Part shown: positions 41,811 through 51,562 of the stretch, one piece after another | Position numbering within the stretch: position 1 is the first letter of the stretch | How the letters are laid out: every line of letters starts with the position of its first letter | NCBI GenBank assembly: GCA_023381615.1 | Contig: JAMCQL010000067.1 | Location: forward strand, 78,605 to 142,604 | Reading direction: 5' to 3' | Source of the DNA: Bacteroidota bacterium | GTDB taxonomy: Bacteria; Bacteroidota; Ignavibacteria; Kryptoniales; JAKASW01 | Length of the DNA stretch: 64,000 bases | Position numbers and translations under genes: made by a program | Notes under the pieces: generated by a model | What the model saw: the letters and a program-made list of their open reading frames with translations, nothing else | Told to the model about the DNA's origin: nothing | Databases searched by the model: none

Positions 41811-42852
41811 GGATTTTGGTGATTTTTCCGAATGGATCCATTCGGGAGAGGGTTTAGAAGGCCTTGAAGATAGAGATTACGAGCTGGCAGTTGAAGAAAT
41901 TGAAACTACTGCAGTCTCAGAATACACCGGCCCTTGCGGCGGTTGTACCACTTGCGCGGCAGGTTCACAGCCGATCGGCGCCGATCTTGAGAACGCAGAG
42001 GCACCCCTTGATATTGTTGAAGTAGAATTCAAAACCAACCGCGGCGGTTTTTACATAAACGAATCCGGCTCTCCTCTTCAAACGGGTTCCCGCGTCATTC
42101 TCGAAGCGGAACGTGGTGTCGATCTTGGGAGAGTCATTGCTGCCGGCGAAGTAGTTCACCAGAAAAGACGTGCGAGGGGACTGGTAGGTCAGCCGATGCG
42201 GAAGGCCTTGCGGGCTCCGAAGGAAGATGAGTTAAAACAGCTTGAAGAAAACCGGCGCATCGAAGAGAAAGCGACTTCAATCTTCAAGGAAAAATGCCAG
42301 AAGCATAAACTGGAGATGAAGCTTACCGCCGTCGAATACCAGTTCGACCGCACTCGCATAACATTTTATTTCACTGCAGACGGCAGGGTGGACTTCCGAA
42401 CGCTCGTTCGCGATCTCGCGAATATTTACCGGACGAGGATAGAGCTGAGGCAGATCGGTGCGCGCGATGAAGCCAGGAAAGTCGGCGGACTTGGCATCTG
42501 CGGAAGAGAAATTTGCTGCGTGACTTGGATGACGCAGATCAGGCGAGTCACACTCGAGCATGCAAGATTTCAAAATCTCTCTTTGAATCCGTCAAGGCTT
42601 GCGGGTTCCTGCGGAAGATTGAAATGCTGCATCTTATTCGAATTCGAAAATTATCTCGACGCGCTGAAGAAATTTCCTCCGCTGAACTCGAAGATCGTTA
42701 CGGCAAAAGGCGACGGTTATATTGAAAAGGTTGACATATTTAGAGATCGCATCTACCTACGGTACCAAAGCTCCGGTGTTGTCGAGCTTCTGAATTTGTC
42801 CGAAGGATCCTACGGAAACGAGATAAAATCTTATCAGATACAAAATCATTAA
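41803..42852 (+). CDS. PSP1 domain protein (RicT/YaaT-like)
   Basis: 349 residues, overlapping holB by 8 bp. An acidic N-terminus with GPCGGCTTCAAG is followed by the PSP1 domain: GGFYINESGSPLQTGSRVIL, ERGVDLGRVIAAGEVV, TAVEYQFDRTRITFYFTADG, and ELRQIGARDEARKVGGLGIC, then GREICCVTWM and SCGRLKCCILFE. The clustered cysteines are expected for RicT, which in Bacillus forms an iron-sulfur complex affecting RNase Y. The holB-PSP1-metG order occurs in other bacteria too. The N-terminal Cys cluster adds a possible second metal site. Confidence 0.9.
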   Translation: MSEDFGDFSEWIHSGEGLEGLEDRDYELAVEEIETTAVSEYTGPCGGCTTCAAGSQPIGADLENAEAPLDIVEVEFKTNRGGFYINESGSPLQTGSRVILEAERGVDLGRVIAAGEVVHQKRRARGLVGQPMRKALRAPKEDELKQLEENRRIEEKATSIFKEKCQKHKLEMKLTAVEYQFDRTRITFYFTADGRVDFRTLVRDLANIYRTRIELRQIGARDEARKVGGLGICGREICCVTWMTQIRRVTLEHARFQNLSLNPSRLAGSCGRLKCCILFEFENYLDALKKFPPLNSKIVTAKGDGYIEKVDIFRDRIYLRYQSSGVVELLNLSEGSYGNEIKSYQIQNH

Positions 42853-42862
42853 CGGTGAAACA

Positions 42863-44977
42863 TTGCAGCCTAAATTTTCTCGAACTCTTGTTACAGCGGC
42901 ACTTCCATACGCAAACGGTCCTATCCATCTCGGACATCTTGCCGGCGCATACCTGCCGGCTGACATCTATGTCCGGTATCTCCGCCTGAAGGGCGAAGAC
43001 GTAATCTTTATCTGCGGTTCGGATGAACACGGCGTTCCAATCACGATCACCGCGGATAAAGAAGGCGTGACGCCCCAGCAAATTGTTGACCGCTACCACG
43101 CGATGAACAAAGATAGCTTCGAAAAGTTCGGAATGAGTTTCGACAATTATTCGAGAACGAGCCTGCCGATACATCACCAAACCGGCCAGGAATTCTTCCT
43201 CGAGTTTTACCGCCAGAAAATTCTCGTCGAGAAAAGCGAGAAGCAGCTTTACTGCGAAACCGACCGCATGTTCCTCGCCGACAGGTACGTCGAAGGGACG
43301 TGTCCTGTCTGTGGAAATCTCGAAGCGCGCGGCGACCAGTGCGAAAAATGCGGAACGTGGCTGGAACAAACGCAGTTGATCAACCCGAAATGCAAGATCT
43401 GCGGTTCGACTCCGATCGTTCGCGAGACGAAGCACTGGTATTTTCCGCTCGGACGTTTTCAAAAGCGGCTTGAAGAATATGTGAACTCTAAGAAATGGAA
43501 AGAGAACGTCCGGAGTTATGTCGATAGCTGGTTGAAGGAAGGCTTGGAAGACCGTGCCGTTACCCGCGATCTGCATTGGGGAATACCCGTTCCCCTTCAA
43601 GGTTACGAGAATAAAGTTCTCTATGTTTGGTTCGAGGCTGTTCTGGGATATATCTCGTCAATAAGAGAGTTGTCACAAAGAAAAGGGGAACCGGATCTCT
43701 GGAAAAAGTATTGGCAGGACGATGCGACGCGATACATTGCCTTTATCGGCAAAGACAATATCGTTTTTCACACTTTGATTTTTCCCGCGATGTTGATGGC
43801 TTGGAACGACGGCGGGAAATCACATTACATTCTTCCCGATGCCGTACCGGCGAACGAGTTCTTGAATTTCGAAGGAAAAAAATTCTCCAAGAGCCGCGGC
43901 TGGGGGATCGACCTCAAAGATTTCATAGATGTTTTTCCCGACGAAGGTCGGGATGCGCTGCGGTATGCGCTTGCGGTGAATCTGCCGGAATCACGCGACA
44001 GCGATTTCTATTGGAAGGATTTTCAGGCGCGCGTGAACAATGAGCTTGCCGACACCCTCGGTAATTTTGTCAACCGGACATTACAGTTCATCCAGCGTTA
44101 TTACGACGGTAAAGTACCGCCGATTAGTCCCGACAAAGGTCGGGATCCCGACCTTCGTCGGGACAAGACCGGCGATCTTGACAAGTGGGTTCTGGATCAA
44201 ATGGACATGGCTCCAAAGAAAGTCGGGAGACTATTCGATGATTTCAAATTCCGTGACGGAGTGGTCGAAGCGATGTCGCTGGCGCGTTCGGCGAACAAAT
44301 ATTTCAACGATTCCGAACCGTGGCGGACTCGCAAGGAAAATCCCGATCGGTGCGCGACTACGATAAACATTTGCGCCCAGCTTACGCGTTCGCTTGCCGT
44401 TCTTCTTTCGCCGGTAATTCCTTTTGCGTCCGATGAAATCTGGAAAATGCTTGGGCTTGAAGGATCCGCGTCCCGTGTAAAGTGGGACTCGGCGGCTGAG
44501 ATGAAGATCGAAGCGGGAAAACAGATCGGCGAGCTTAAGATTTTATTCAGCAAGATCGAAGATTTTGTGATCGAAGAGCAAATTCGAAAGACTGCCAGCG
44601 CTGAAGTTCCTGCGGAAACCGCTCCTAAAGCCGCAACCGCGCCGATCAAGCCGCAAATTTCCGTTGACGATTTTCGTAAAGTCGATCTGCGGGTTGGGAA
44701 AGTGCTGACCTGCGAGAAAGTGCCAAAGTCCGAAAAGCTCCTGCGGCTTGAAGTGCAGGTCGGTGATGAGAAACGACAGATCGTTGCCGGAATATCGAAG
44801 CATTATAAACCTGAAGACCTTGTCGGCAAAAACATAATCGTCGTTGCGAACCTCGCGCCTGCCAAGTTGATGGGAGTCGAATCGAACGGAATGCTCCTCG
44901 CAGCGTCCACTGAAGACGGTAAGTTGACAGTGGTTACTACCGCCGCGGACATAGACAGCGGAAGCATAGTGAAATAG
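42863..44977 (+). CDS. metG: Methionyl-tRNA synthetase with C-terminal tRNA-binding domain
   Basis: 704 residues, TTG start. TAALPYANGPIHLGHLAGAY is the HIGH motif region; a zinc insert CPVCGNLEARGDQCEKCGTW...CKICGS follows; KKFSKSRGWGID is the KMSKS motif. The C-terminal 110 residues (VDDFRKVDLRVGKVLTCEKV ... LAPAKLMGVESNGMLLAAS) are the EMAP/Trbp111 domain. At about residues 420-434 an in-frame palindromic repeat (44128-44165) adds SPDKGRDPDLRRDKT in the connective region. A single long polypeptide carrying both parts is usual for Bacteroidota. Confidence 0.96.
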   Translation: MQPKFSRTLVTAALPYANGPIHLGHLAGAYLPADIYVRYLRLKGEDVIFICGSDEHGVPITITADKEGVTPQQIVDRYHAMNKDSFEKFGMSFDNYSRTSLPIHHQTGQEFFLEFYRQKILVEKSEKQLYCETDRMFLADRYVEGTCPVCGNLEARGDQCEKCGTWLEQTQLINPKCKICGSTPIVRETKHWYFPLGRFQKRLEEYVNSKKWKENVRSYVDSWLKEGLEDRAVTRDLHWGIPVPLQGYENKVLYVWFEAVLGYISSIRELSQRKGEPDLWKKYWQDDATRYIAFIGKDNIVFHTLIFPAMLMAWNDGGKSHYILPDAVPANEFLNFEGKKFSKSRGWGIDLKDFIDVFPDEGRDALRYALAVNLPESRDSDFYWKDFQARVNNELADTLGNFVNRTLQFIQRYYDGKVPPISPDKGRDPDLRRDKTGDLDKWVLDQMDMAPKKVGRLFDDFKFRDGVVEAMSLARSANKYFNDSEPWRTRKENPDRCATTINICAQLTRSLAVLLSPVIPFASDEIWKMLGLEGSASRVKWDSAAEMKIEAGKQIGELKILFSKIEDFVIEEQIRKTASAEVPAETAPKAATAPIKPQISVDDFRKVDLRVGKVLTCEKVPKSEKLLRLEVQVGDEKRQIVAGISKHYKPEDLVGKNIIVVANLAPAKLMGVESNGMLLAASTEDGKLTVVTTAADIDSGSIVK
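43936..43954. repeat. Palindrome TCCCGACGAAGGTCGGGAT inside metG
   Basis: Identical to the intergenic copy at 8454-8472. Here it encodes F-P-D-E-G-R-D, so it may be native coding sequence or an old insertion. Confidence 0.6.
44128..44165. repeat. Double palindrome inserted in the metG coding sequence
   Basis: TCCCGACAAAGGTCGGGATC followed by its inverse CCGACCTTCGTCGGGACA. It adds about 13 codons in frame between the catalytic and anticodon-binding parts. Confidence 0.7.
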
Positions 44978-45047
44978 AATACTTGCTCGACGAGTCCTTC
45001 GGAGATGACGTCGCCCGCGATGAGCAGCCAACCTTTATAATTAAACT

Positions 45048-45110
45048 GCAAGAGACACGGAAGCACGGAGAAAGAAGAAAAAGCATTCTCTCGGTGTCTT
45101 GTATGTTTAG
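45048..45110. repeat. Dispersed AGACACGGAG-type intergenic repeat
   Basis: GAGACACGGAAGCACGGAGA then AAGAAGAAAAAGC, ending TTCTCTCGGTGTC, forms a weak stem (GACAC...GTGTC; GAGAAAG...TTCTC). A related stretch lies at 25631-25672. It sits between metG and the dehydrogenase gene. Function unknown. Confidence 0.45.
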
Positions 45111-45143
45111 ATTGTCCGCAAAACTATGTTAGGAGAAATTGAA

Positions 45144-46145
45144 ATGGCAACTACTCCAAATCGCCCCAAAATTTTCATAACCAGGCAAATTCCTGAAAAC
45201 GGCGTGAAGCTGCTGAAAGAACATTTCAGTGTGCGGATAAACAAAGAAGATAGAGACCTGACACAGCCTGAGCTTTTGAAAAAGTTGAATGGCGCTTTTG
45301 GTGTCATTTCAATGTTGAGCAACAAATTTGACAGTGAATTGCTCTCGAAACTCAAATCGCTGAAAATTATTTCCAATTTTGCGGTTGGGTTCAACAACGT
45401 TGATGTGAAAGCCGCGACCGAGAGAGGAATTGCCGTAACAAACACTCCCGATGTTCTGACGGATGCAACGGCTGACCTCGCGTTCGGTTTACTCCTCGCC
45501 GTGGCCCGCAGAATCGCCGAAGGAGATCGTCTTGTTCGCGCAGGAAAGTTCAAAGGCTGGAGTCCGATGCTGATGCTTGGCTACGACCTTGTCGGCAAGA
45601 CGATCGGCATTGTGGGAGCCGGGAGGATTGGAGCCGCGGTTGCGTCGCGCGGAAAAGGTTTCGGGATGAAAATTATTTACTTTTCACGCAGAAGAAACGA
45701 TGAGATGGAAAAATTAGGCGGAGAGTTCGCGAGTCTCGAACAGCTTCTGAAGCAGTCCAACTTCATCAGTCTGAACGTTCCGTTGAACGACGCGACGAGA
45801 AATCTTATCGGTAAGAAAGAAATCGCAATGATGAAGCCGAATGCAATCTTGATCAACACGGCTCGCGGCGAAGTTGTTGATGAGAACGTGTTGATCGCCG
45901 CGTTGAAAAAAAAGAAGATCACCGGAGCTGGACTCGACGTTTATGTCAACGAGCCGAAAATCAATCCTGACTTTTTCAAACTTGACAACGTTGTTCTCGC
46001 GCCGCACTTAGGAAGCGCGACATTTAAAACTCGCGCGAAGATGGCAGAACTCGTCGCGCGGAATGCAATTGCAGTCTTGAAAGGCAAGCGCCCGCCGGCA
46101 GTGGTTAATCCGGAAGTGCTGGGGAGACTGTCCGGGAAGAAATAA
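45144..46145 (+). CDS. D-2-hydroxyacid dehydrogenase (glyoxylate/hydroxypyruvate reductase type)
   Basis: 333 residues from ATG 45144, with AGGAG 8 nt upstream; ATG 45126 lies before that site. NAD-binding: GKTIGIVGAGRIGAAVASRG. Catalytic residues sit in LINTARGEVVDENVL (Arg), DVYVNEPKINP (Glu) and VLAPHLGSATFKTR (His). The N-terminal substrate domain starts KIFITRQIPENGVKLLKEHF, as in glyoxylate reductases (GyaR). Glyoxylate, hydroxypyruvate or glycerate would be substrates; this is not resolved. Confidence 0.92.
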   Translation: MATTPNRPKIFITRQIPENGVKLLKEHFSVRINKEDRDLTQPELLKKLNGAFGVISMLSNKFDSELLSKLKSLKIISNFAVGFNNVDVKAATERGIAVTNTPDVLTDATADLAFGLLLAVARRIAEGDRLVRAGKFKGWSPMLMLGYDLVGKTIGIVGAGRIGAAVASRGKGFGMKIIYFSRRRNDEMEKLGGEFASLEQLLKQSNFISLNVPLNDATRNLIGKKEIAMMKPNAILINTARGEVVDENVLIAALKKKKITGAGLDVYVNEPKINPDFFKLDNVVLAPHLGSATFKTRAKMAELVARNAIAVLKGKRPPAVVNPEVLGRLSGKK

Positions 46146-46381
46146 GAGGGGCTCAAGGCAGCATTTCTGAAACATTGTAAGTTTTCAGTACCCATTTTTA
46201 TCAACCGTTAATTGGGCGCTTTCGCTTGCCCATATTTGACTCTATATCTAAACAGATCTAAATTGAGAACGCCCCGTTTTATTACTTGTGTTCGGCTTAT
46301 CAAGGGCTTTTACGAGCACTGTTGTCTACACTACCTCAAAGTGCTCAAGAGTGATTCCGATCCAACAACTTGAGTTGACCA
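46146..46381. other. Intergenic region before the sigma/anti-sigma pair
   Basis: No gene or strong structure is seen in these 236 bp. It must hold the promoter of the sigma-factor gene. Confidence 0.4.
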
Positions 46382-46927
46382 ATGGACACTTTAAACCTTG
46401 TATCGAATGAACTTGATTCTCGACTATCCGAGGAGATTCGTGCCAGCAATGTTGCCGCATTTGAGAAATTATTCCGAAAATACTACTCATCTTTATGTGA
46501 CTTTGCCTACCGAATTGTGAAGGCGCATGACACTCCGGAAGACATTGTACAAGAGATGTTCATCCATATATGGATAGACAGAGAGAATTGGTTTCCACAG
46601 GTGTCTGTGAAAGCGTATCTTTTCAGAGCGGTTAGGAATGCGTCGCTAAATCACTTGAAACACCTCCAGGTAACGGACAACTGGTCTAATGAACAATACT
46701 GCTCGATCACATCAAATCTTTTGGAAGATTTTGACAACAAGGAGCTTCTCGACAGAACTCTGCAAGCAATTGAGCTTTTGCCGGAAGGGTGTAAGACCGT
46801 CTTTCTTCTTAGCCGAGAGGAGGGGTTGACTTACGAAGAAATCGCCAGCACTTTGGACATCTCTGTAAAAACCGTAAAGACACAAATGGGAAGGGCGTTC
46901 AAAACCTTGCGCAGACTGCTCTCGTAA
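46382..46927 (+). CDS. ECF sigma factor (FecI-like, Bacteroides expansion type)
   Basis: 181 residues. Region 2: NVAAFEKLFRKYYSSLCDFA, then YRIVKAHDTPEDIVQEMFIHIW (promoter -10 recognition). Region 4: AIELLPEGCKTVFLLSREEG, then LTYEEIASTLDISVKTVKTQ (helix-turn-helix for -35). The gene is followed by a FecR-type anti-sigma gene and a TonB receptor with an STN domain, the standard cell-surface signalling set. It should switch on the downstream sus-like genes when the receptor is occupied. Confidence 0.95.
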   Translation: MDTLNLVSNELDSRLSEEIRASNVAAFEKLFRKYYSSLCDFAYRIVKAHDTPEDIVQEMFIHIWIDRENWFPQVSVKAYLFRAVRNASLNHLKHLQVTDNWSNEQYCSITSNLLEDFDNKELLDRTLQAIELLPEGCKTVFLLSREEGLTYEEIASTLDISVKTVKTQMGRAFKTLRRLLS

Positions 46928-47138
46928 ATTCTTGGACCGTGCTACCTACCTATGGCACCGATGTTCCAGATCTCGGCTTTCTTGGCAATTCAGAAGCATT
47001 ATTTATTTGAAGGCGGGGCATTTTCTCAATGGTCGTTTGTAGGGCTACTGCCCATGTAAGTTGTCTATATATTGTGAGCCCATAGTACGCTCTTCTTGGC
47101 TACAAACGACTAAATGCCATATTTAAAAAAGGATTCAA

Positions 47139-48242
47139 TTGCAGCAAGACATTGATTGGGAGCGCCTCGCAAAGTATTTAAGCGGGGAATGTTCGGAGGA
47201 GGAAAAGGGGGAAGTCGAAGCCGACAAAGCTATGATGGAGCATGTACATTTCTTTCAGGGGCATTTGGAGGCTTTGTCTTGGCAGAAAAGAAAGAGCAGA
47301 ACCTGGGACATTGATGAAGCTCTCAATAAGGTTAGTAGCACAGTGGGGATTTTTCCGGTTGATCAATTTGAATCTCAAAGGGATAACCACCTGTCTCCAA
47401 AATATATTCCCCAACCCAGTCCTTCGAGAACCTCGATAAATGTTTTAGCTGGATTAAACATGATGGTTTTCGCGAGAATTGCAGCCGTCATCGTCGTGTT
47501 GCTTGGTATCACATATGTTGCATTGAATTCGAAAGGTTGGTTCTATTCTTCGGATTCTTCTCACTCTGAGTTCAGGGAATTTTCAACGGGAAGGGGTGAA
47601 CAGATGCAACTCATTCTTGCAGACGGGAGTAAGGTGACCCTCAATTCACTAACGACTATCCGTTTTTCTAGATCTTTCGGAAAAAAATCTCGTGAGATTC
47701 AACTCGAGGGAGAAGCTTATTTTGTTGTGGCGCACGACAGGCTTCCTTTTGTAGTGCGCACAAAGAGCGGGACAATTGAGGATATTAGTACAGAGTTCAA
47801 TGTAAAAACATGGCCAGGGGACAAGGAAACAGAGGTTGTCGTAGCGGAAGGTAAGGTTATTCTTATAAATGGTACGGTCACTGAAAACATGGGTGTGGTA
47901 GTTCGGGCAGGGCAAATGTCGAAAGTTGGTATGAACAATGTTCCACTTCCACCGGTGAGGGTCAATCTTCACAATGAATTGGCGTGGCTTGATGGTTCTC
48001 TTGTATTTGATGAGACACCTCTTCGGAGAGTGATCGCCGACTTGGAGCGTAAGTATCCGTTTTCCTTTGTTGTTTCCGATTCTTCTCTTCTTTCACGGAA
48101 ATTGACGGCGTCTTTCAAGAATGAGCCATTCGATGAGATACTTAAGGCAGTTGCACTTTCGCTGAATATGCAGTATAAGAAAAAGGGTGATACAATTCTT
48201 TTTGAACGGAAAAACCCGCCGAGTAGTTACGAAAGCAAATAA
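47139..48242 (+). CDS. FecR family anti-sigma factor
   Basis: 367 residues, TTG start. The N-terminal DUF4880-like part (DWERLAKYLSGECSEEEKGE) binds the sigma factor in the cytoplasm. One membrane helix lies near residues 111-129 (MVFARIAAVIVVLLGITYVA). The periplasmic FecR domain has FSTGRGEQMQLILADGSKVTLNSLTTIRF and LEGEAYFVVAHDRLPFVVRT. The C-terminal DUF4974 domain (LDGSLVFDETPLRRVIADLE) contacts the receptor's STN domain. Together with 46382 and 48258 it forms a complete trans-envelope relay. Confidence 0.95.
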   Translation: MQQDIDWERLAKYLSGECSEEEKGEVEADKAMMEHVHFFQGHLEALSWQKRKSRTWDIDEALNKVSSTVGIFPVDQFESQRDNHLSPKYIPQPSPSRTSINVLAGLNMMVFARIAAVIVVLLGITYVALNSKGWFYSSDSSHSEFREFSTGRGEQMQLILADGSKVTLNSLTTIRFSRSFGKKSREIQLEGEAYFVVAHDRLPFVVRTKSGTIEDISTEFNVKTWPGDKETEVVVAEGKVILINGTVTENMGVVVRAGQMSKVGMNNVPLPPVRVNLHNELAWLDGSLVFDETPLRRVIADLERKYPFSFVVSDSSLLSRKLTASFKNEPFDEILKAVALSLNMQYKKKGDTILFERKNPPSSYESK

Positions 48243-48257
48243 ATAGAGGAATTAACC

Positions 48258-51200
48258 ATGAGAACCTTTTACCGATTATCAGCGGCAGCTTTTGTGTTTC
48301 TTCTTCCAGTTGCGGTTTTTGCCCAACAAGTTGTCCTGCTCGGGAAAGAGAGCATGAGCAAAGACATTTTGGGTCTTTCTCAATTAAGTGGTTCTACCTA
48401 TAATTCTCAGCAGCATTACTCATATCTCGACAGAACCATATCTATTTCTTTAAAGGGTGCGACGCTTGGTCAAACTCTTCTCGAGATATCGAGGAAAGCA
48501 AGTGTTAGATTTTCCTATGATTCACAAATCTTGCCTAAGAGTGAGCTATTGTCCATAGAAATTGTGTCGGCACCTCTACAAACGGCATTAGCGGAGATAT
48601 CTCATACAACAAATCTTGACTGGATACCGTTAAGCGATGGTCTAATTATTCTGACTAAGAGCAGGGAGCGTCAACAGGAAACAGGGACAATTTCTGGCTC
48701 GGTGTCAGACGCCCGTACTGGCGAACCGTTAATTGGCGCAAACGTATTAGTTGAAGGTACACGCCTTGGGGCGGCGGCCGATCTATCAGGGAAATTCCGA
48801 GTGGAACATGTGCCGGTAGGTACATACAACATTGTAGCACGCTATGTGGGCTATTCGCCTTCCACGAGACGTGTCACAGTAGGATCAGGTGCAACGGTGA
48901 CTGTTGAGTTCAAACTGAATCCTACCGCACTTGGGTTAAGTGAAGTGGTCGTCACGGGTACCGGCGTTGCTACCGAAAAACGCCAATTGGGAAACGCTAT
49001 AGCAACTGTCAGTGCGAAGGAGTTGCAGTACAGTGGGGCATCAACAATTGATAAGGCATTGTCCGGGAAAATTCCGGGCGCTCTCGTCGAAGAAAATTCC
49101 GGCGCCCCCGACGGAGGGGTCACTGTGCGATTGAGGGGAACGAGCACCGTTCTCGGAAGTGCAGACCCGCTATATATTGTCGATGGCGTGATTGTGAATA
49201 ATGCATCGCCAGTGTTGATTGATCTTGGAGGGGGTGCTCCGAATCGGTTGGCTGACTTAGACCCCAATATGATAGATCACATCGAGGTGGTGAAAGGGGC
49301 TGCTGCTGCAGCCCTCTATGGGTCACTCGCCAACAATGGAGTGGTTCAAATATTCACGAAACAAGGTGAACCTGGCCCCCCAAAGGTGACGTTCACGACA
49401 AGCGTAAATATGAGTGAGGTTAGAAAAACATTACCTGTGAACATGTATCCATACAATAAACGCTATGACGATAGTACGAAGGTGCCTGTCCAAAGGTATG
49501 ACTGGCAAAACGATATTTTCCGTCGCGCTGTTGGAACCACGGAACACCTTGATATTTCCGGAGGCAGTGGCGGCACAAGGTATATCGTTTCTACTTCCTA
49601 CCTTGGAAACCAAGGGATAATAAAAGGAGAAGATTACCGACGAGGAAATGTTGGCATTGGTTTAAACCAAGTATTGACGGACCGGGTGAGTTTTTCACTT
49701 AATGCTATGTATTCAAATAGCAACGCACGGGAATTGCCGAATGGAGGATTGACTTCTGCTTGGGGAGTTCTGACGGGATTTCTATTCGGACCGAACATAT
49801 TCAGTCCGCTTCCGAATCCGATTACGGGAGTATACCCGCATAATGGAGTTCTCGTCAATCCTGTGGAAGCGATTAACCTATACGACTTTCAACAACAGGT
49901 CAGCCGTCTCATAGGAAGTGTTCGTCTCTTTGCAAATCCAATCGACGGACTGGATATCAATTACACTCTCGGATACGATACCTATACCCAATTAGGCACT
50001 GCTTTTATTCCAATAGGGACTTCTGCACGCGGCTATTCACAAGGGTTCTCACAACGGGCCGAATTGGATTTTCTTCATCTTGATAACAGCGTAAACGTGT
50101 CATACAAGACCGCGCTGTCTTCATCGTTGAAATCCACCACGGTTTTTGGCGGCCAGCTGATATATGAGAAGTCATCAACCTTTGGTGGTCAATCTACTCA
50201 ACTATCGCCAATCGCGCAAATCGTGCCAGCAGGCGCAACACAGTCTCTTAGTGAGTATATGAGTGATTGGGCTCTTTACGGTGTTTTTGGACAGGAGACT
50301 CTTGGCTTGTTCGATAGACTGTTCTTGACTGCAGCTGGCCGGTTTGATGCCTCATCTGTTTTTGGGGCAAAGGACAGAGTGCAATTTTATCCAAAGTTGA
50401 GTGCTGATTATCTTCTCTCTGAAGAGGAATTTTGGAAGAACTCTATCCTTTCGGCGTACATACCAACTCTTAAGTTGAGAGCGGCATTTGGCGAATCGGG
50501 TGGACTTACGGCTATCGGTCCTTTTGATAGATTTACCCTCTATCAGCCTGTATCGTATGACGGTAAGGCTGGACTCGTTCCGAATACTCAGCTCGGTGCT
50601 GCGAATATCATACCTGAGCGAGAGAAGGAGCTTGAGGTTGGAACCGACATGAGTTTTCTTGCTAATCGAGTCGGGCTGGAGTTCACGTACTACCAAAGGA
50701 GTACAACGGATCTATTGTTGACAAGAAGCCTTTCTCCGTCAACCGGGTATTCAAGCGGTCTTGCCAACGTAGGAACCATCGACGACTGGGGGGCTGAGAT
50801 ACTTCTTCGAGCAATTCCAGTCGATAGCTATATTCGTTGGACTTCGACTGTTACCTTTGCAGCGGACCACAACGAAATCAAGAACGTTCCCGGAGGAATA
50901 CTTCTGCTATCCAATGGCTTTGGAATTGCTGCAGCCGTAAATGGACAATCCTTTCCTGTTTTTTACGGGTCTGCTTTTCAGCGAGATGCCAACGGAAACA
51001 TTGTCAACGTCAACGGCATACCTCAGCGCGCAACTCAGAATAAAGTCATTGGGAATCCTAATCCCAAGTGGTTGGGATCCTTCATTAATGAATTCAATAT
51101 CGGACGTGATTGGTTTGTTAGGGTTCAATTGGACGCGGTAGTGGGGCAGGACGTTTTCAACTTTACCAGCCGCCTCGGAGATTATCCGGCATTTGGAACT

Positions 51201-51527
51201 TTAGTTGGCTATCAGAGAGAACTGGAAGGAGAATTGCTGAAAGGCTACAATGCTGCCGTGTTTTCAATTTTTGAAAACTGGGTTGAGAACGGTTCATTTG
51301 TCAAAGTGCGGGAAGTCTCTGTTAGTCGGACGTTCTATCCGGAGTTCTTGGGCATTGCGAGCCTCCAGGCCAGTCTGATTGGACGAAATCTATTTTGTTT
51401 TACGAAATACAGTGGATATGATCCGGAAACCAATGTTGGAGGACAGCGGACGGGAATTCGCGGTTTTGATTTTGTCTCAGTTCCGATACCGCGCAGCGTA
51501 TCGCTGGAATTAGCATTCCATTTTTAA
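48258..51527 (+). CDS. SusC/RagA-like TonB-dependent receptor with STN domain
   Basis: 1089 residues. Signal peptide about 1-22. An STN signalling domain (ISISLKGATLGQTLLEISRK ... DGLIILTKS) is followed by a carboxypeptidase D regulatory-like unit (GTISGSVSDARTGEPLIGAN), then the plug (LGLSEVVVTGTGVATEKRQL ... VRLRGTSTVLGSADPLYIVDGV) with the TonB-box-like EVVVTG region. The rest is a 22-strand barrel ending SVSLELAFHF. It imports glycan or peptide fragments with the SusD partner at 51563, 35 bp downstream. Confidence 0.96.
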   Translation: MRTFYRLSAAAFVFLLPVAVFAQQVVLLGKESMSKDILGLSQLSGSTYNSQQHYSYLDRTISISLKGATLGQTLLEISRKASVRFSYDSQILPKSELLSIEIVSAPLQTALAEISHTTNLDWIPLSDGLIILTKSRERQQETGTISGSVSDARTGEPLIGANVLVEGTRLGAAADLSGKFRVEHVPVGTYNIVARYVGYSPSTRRVTVGSGATVTVEFKLNPTALGLSEVVVTGTGVATEKRQLGNAIATVSAKELQYSGASTIDKALSGKIPGALVEENSGAPDGGVTVRLRGTSTVLGSADPLYIVDGVIVNNASPVLIDLGGGAPNRLADLDPNMIDHIEVVKGAAAAALYGSLANNGVVQIFTKQGEPGPPKVTFTTSVNMSEVRKTLPVNMYPYNKRYDDSTKVPVQRYDWQNDIFRRAVGTTEHLDISGGSGGTRYIVSTSYLGNQGIIKGEDYRRGNVGIGLNQVLTDRVSFSLNAMYSNSNARELPNGGLTSAWGVLTGFLFGPNIFSPLPNPITGVYPHNGVLVNPVEAINLYDFQQQVSRLIGSVRLFANPIDGLDINYTLGYDTYTQLGTAFIPIGTSARGYSQGFSQRAELDFLHLDNSVNVSYKTALSSSLKSTTVFGGQLIYEKSSTFGGQSTQLSPIAQIVPAGATQSLSEYMSDWALYGVFGQETLGLFDRLFLTAAGRFDASSVFGAKDRVQFYPKLSADYLLSEEEFWKNSILSAYIPTLKLRAAFGESGGLTAIGPFDRFTLYQPVSYDGKAGLVPNTQLGAANIIPEREKELEVGTDMSFLANRVGLEFTYYQRSTTDLLLTRSLSPSTGYSSGLANVGTIDDWGAEILLRAIPVDSYIRWTSTVTFAADHNEIKNVPGGILLLSNGFGIAAAVNGQSFPVFYGSAFQRDANGNIVNVNGIPQRATQNKVIGNPNPKWLGSFINEFNIGRDWFVRVQLDAVVGQDVFNFTSRLGDYPAFGTLVGYQRELEGELLKGYNAAVFSIFENWVENGSFVKVREVSVSRTFYPEFLGIASLQASLIGRNLFCFTKYSGYDPETNVGGQRTGIRGFDFVSVPIPRSVSLELAFHF

Positions 51528-51562
51528 TGGCGCCATAACATTGCATAAGGAGAGTTAGAGAT

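Noticed and set aside
42740..43600. 286-codon minus-strand frame opposite metG
   Set aside because: Antisense to the catalytic domain of metG, which is unambiguous.
46200..46330. Possible attC-like GTTA/TAAT words before the sigma gene
   Set aside because: No paired arms could be built, so there is no support for a recombination site.
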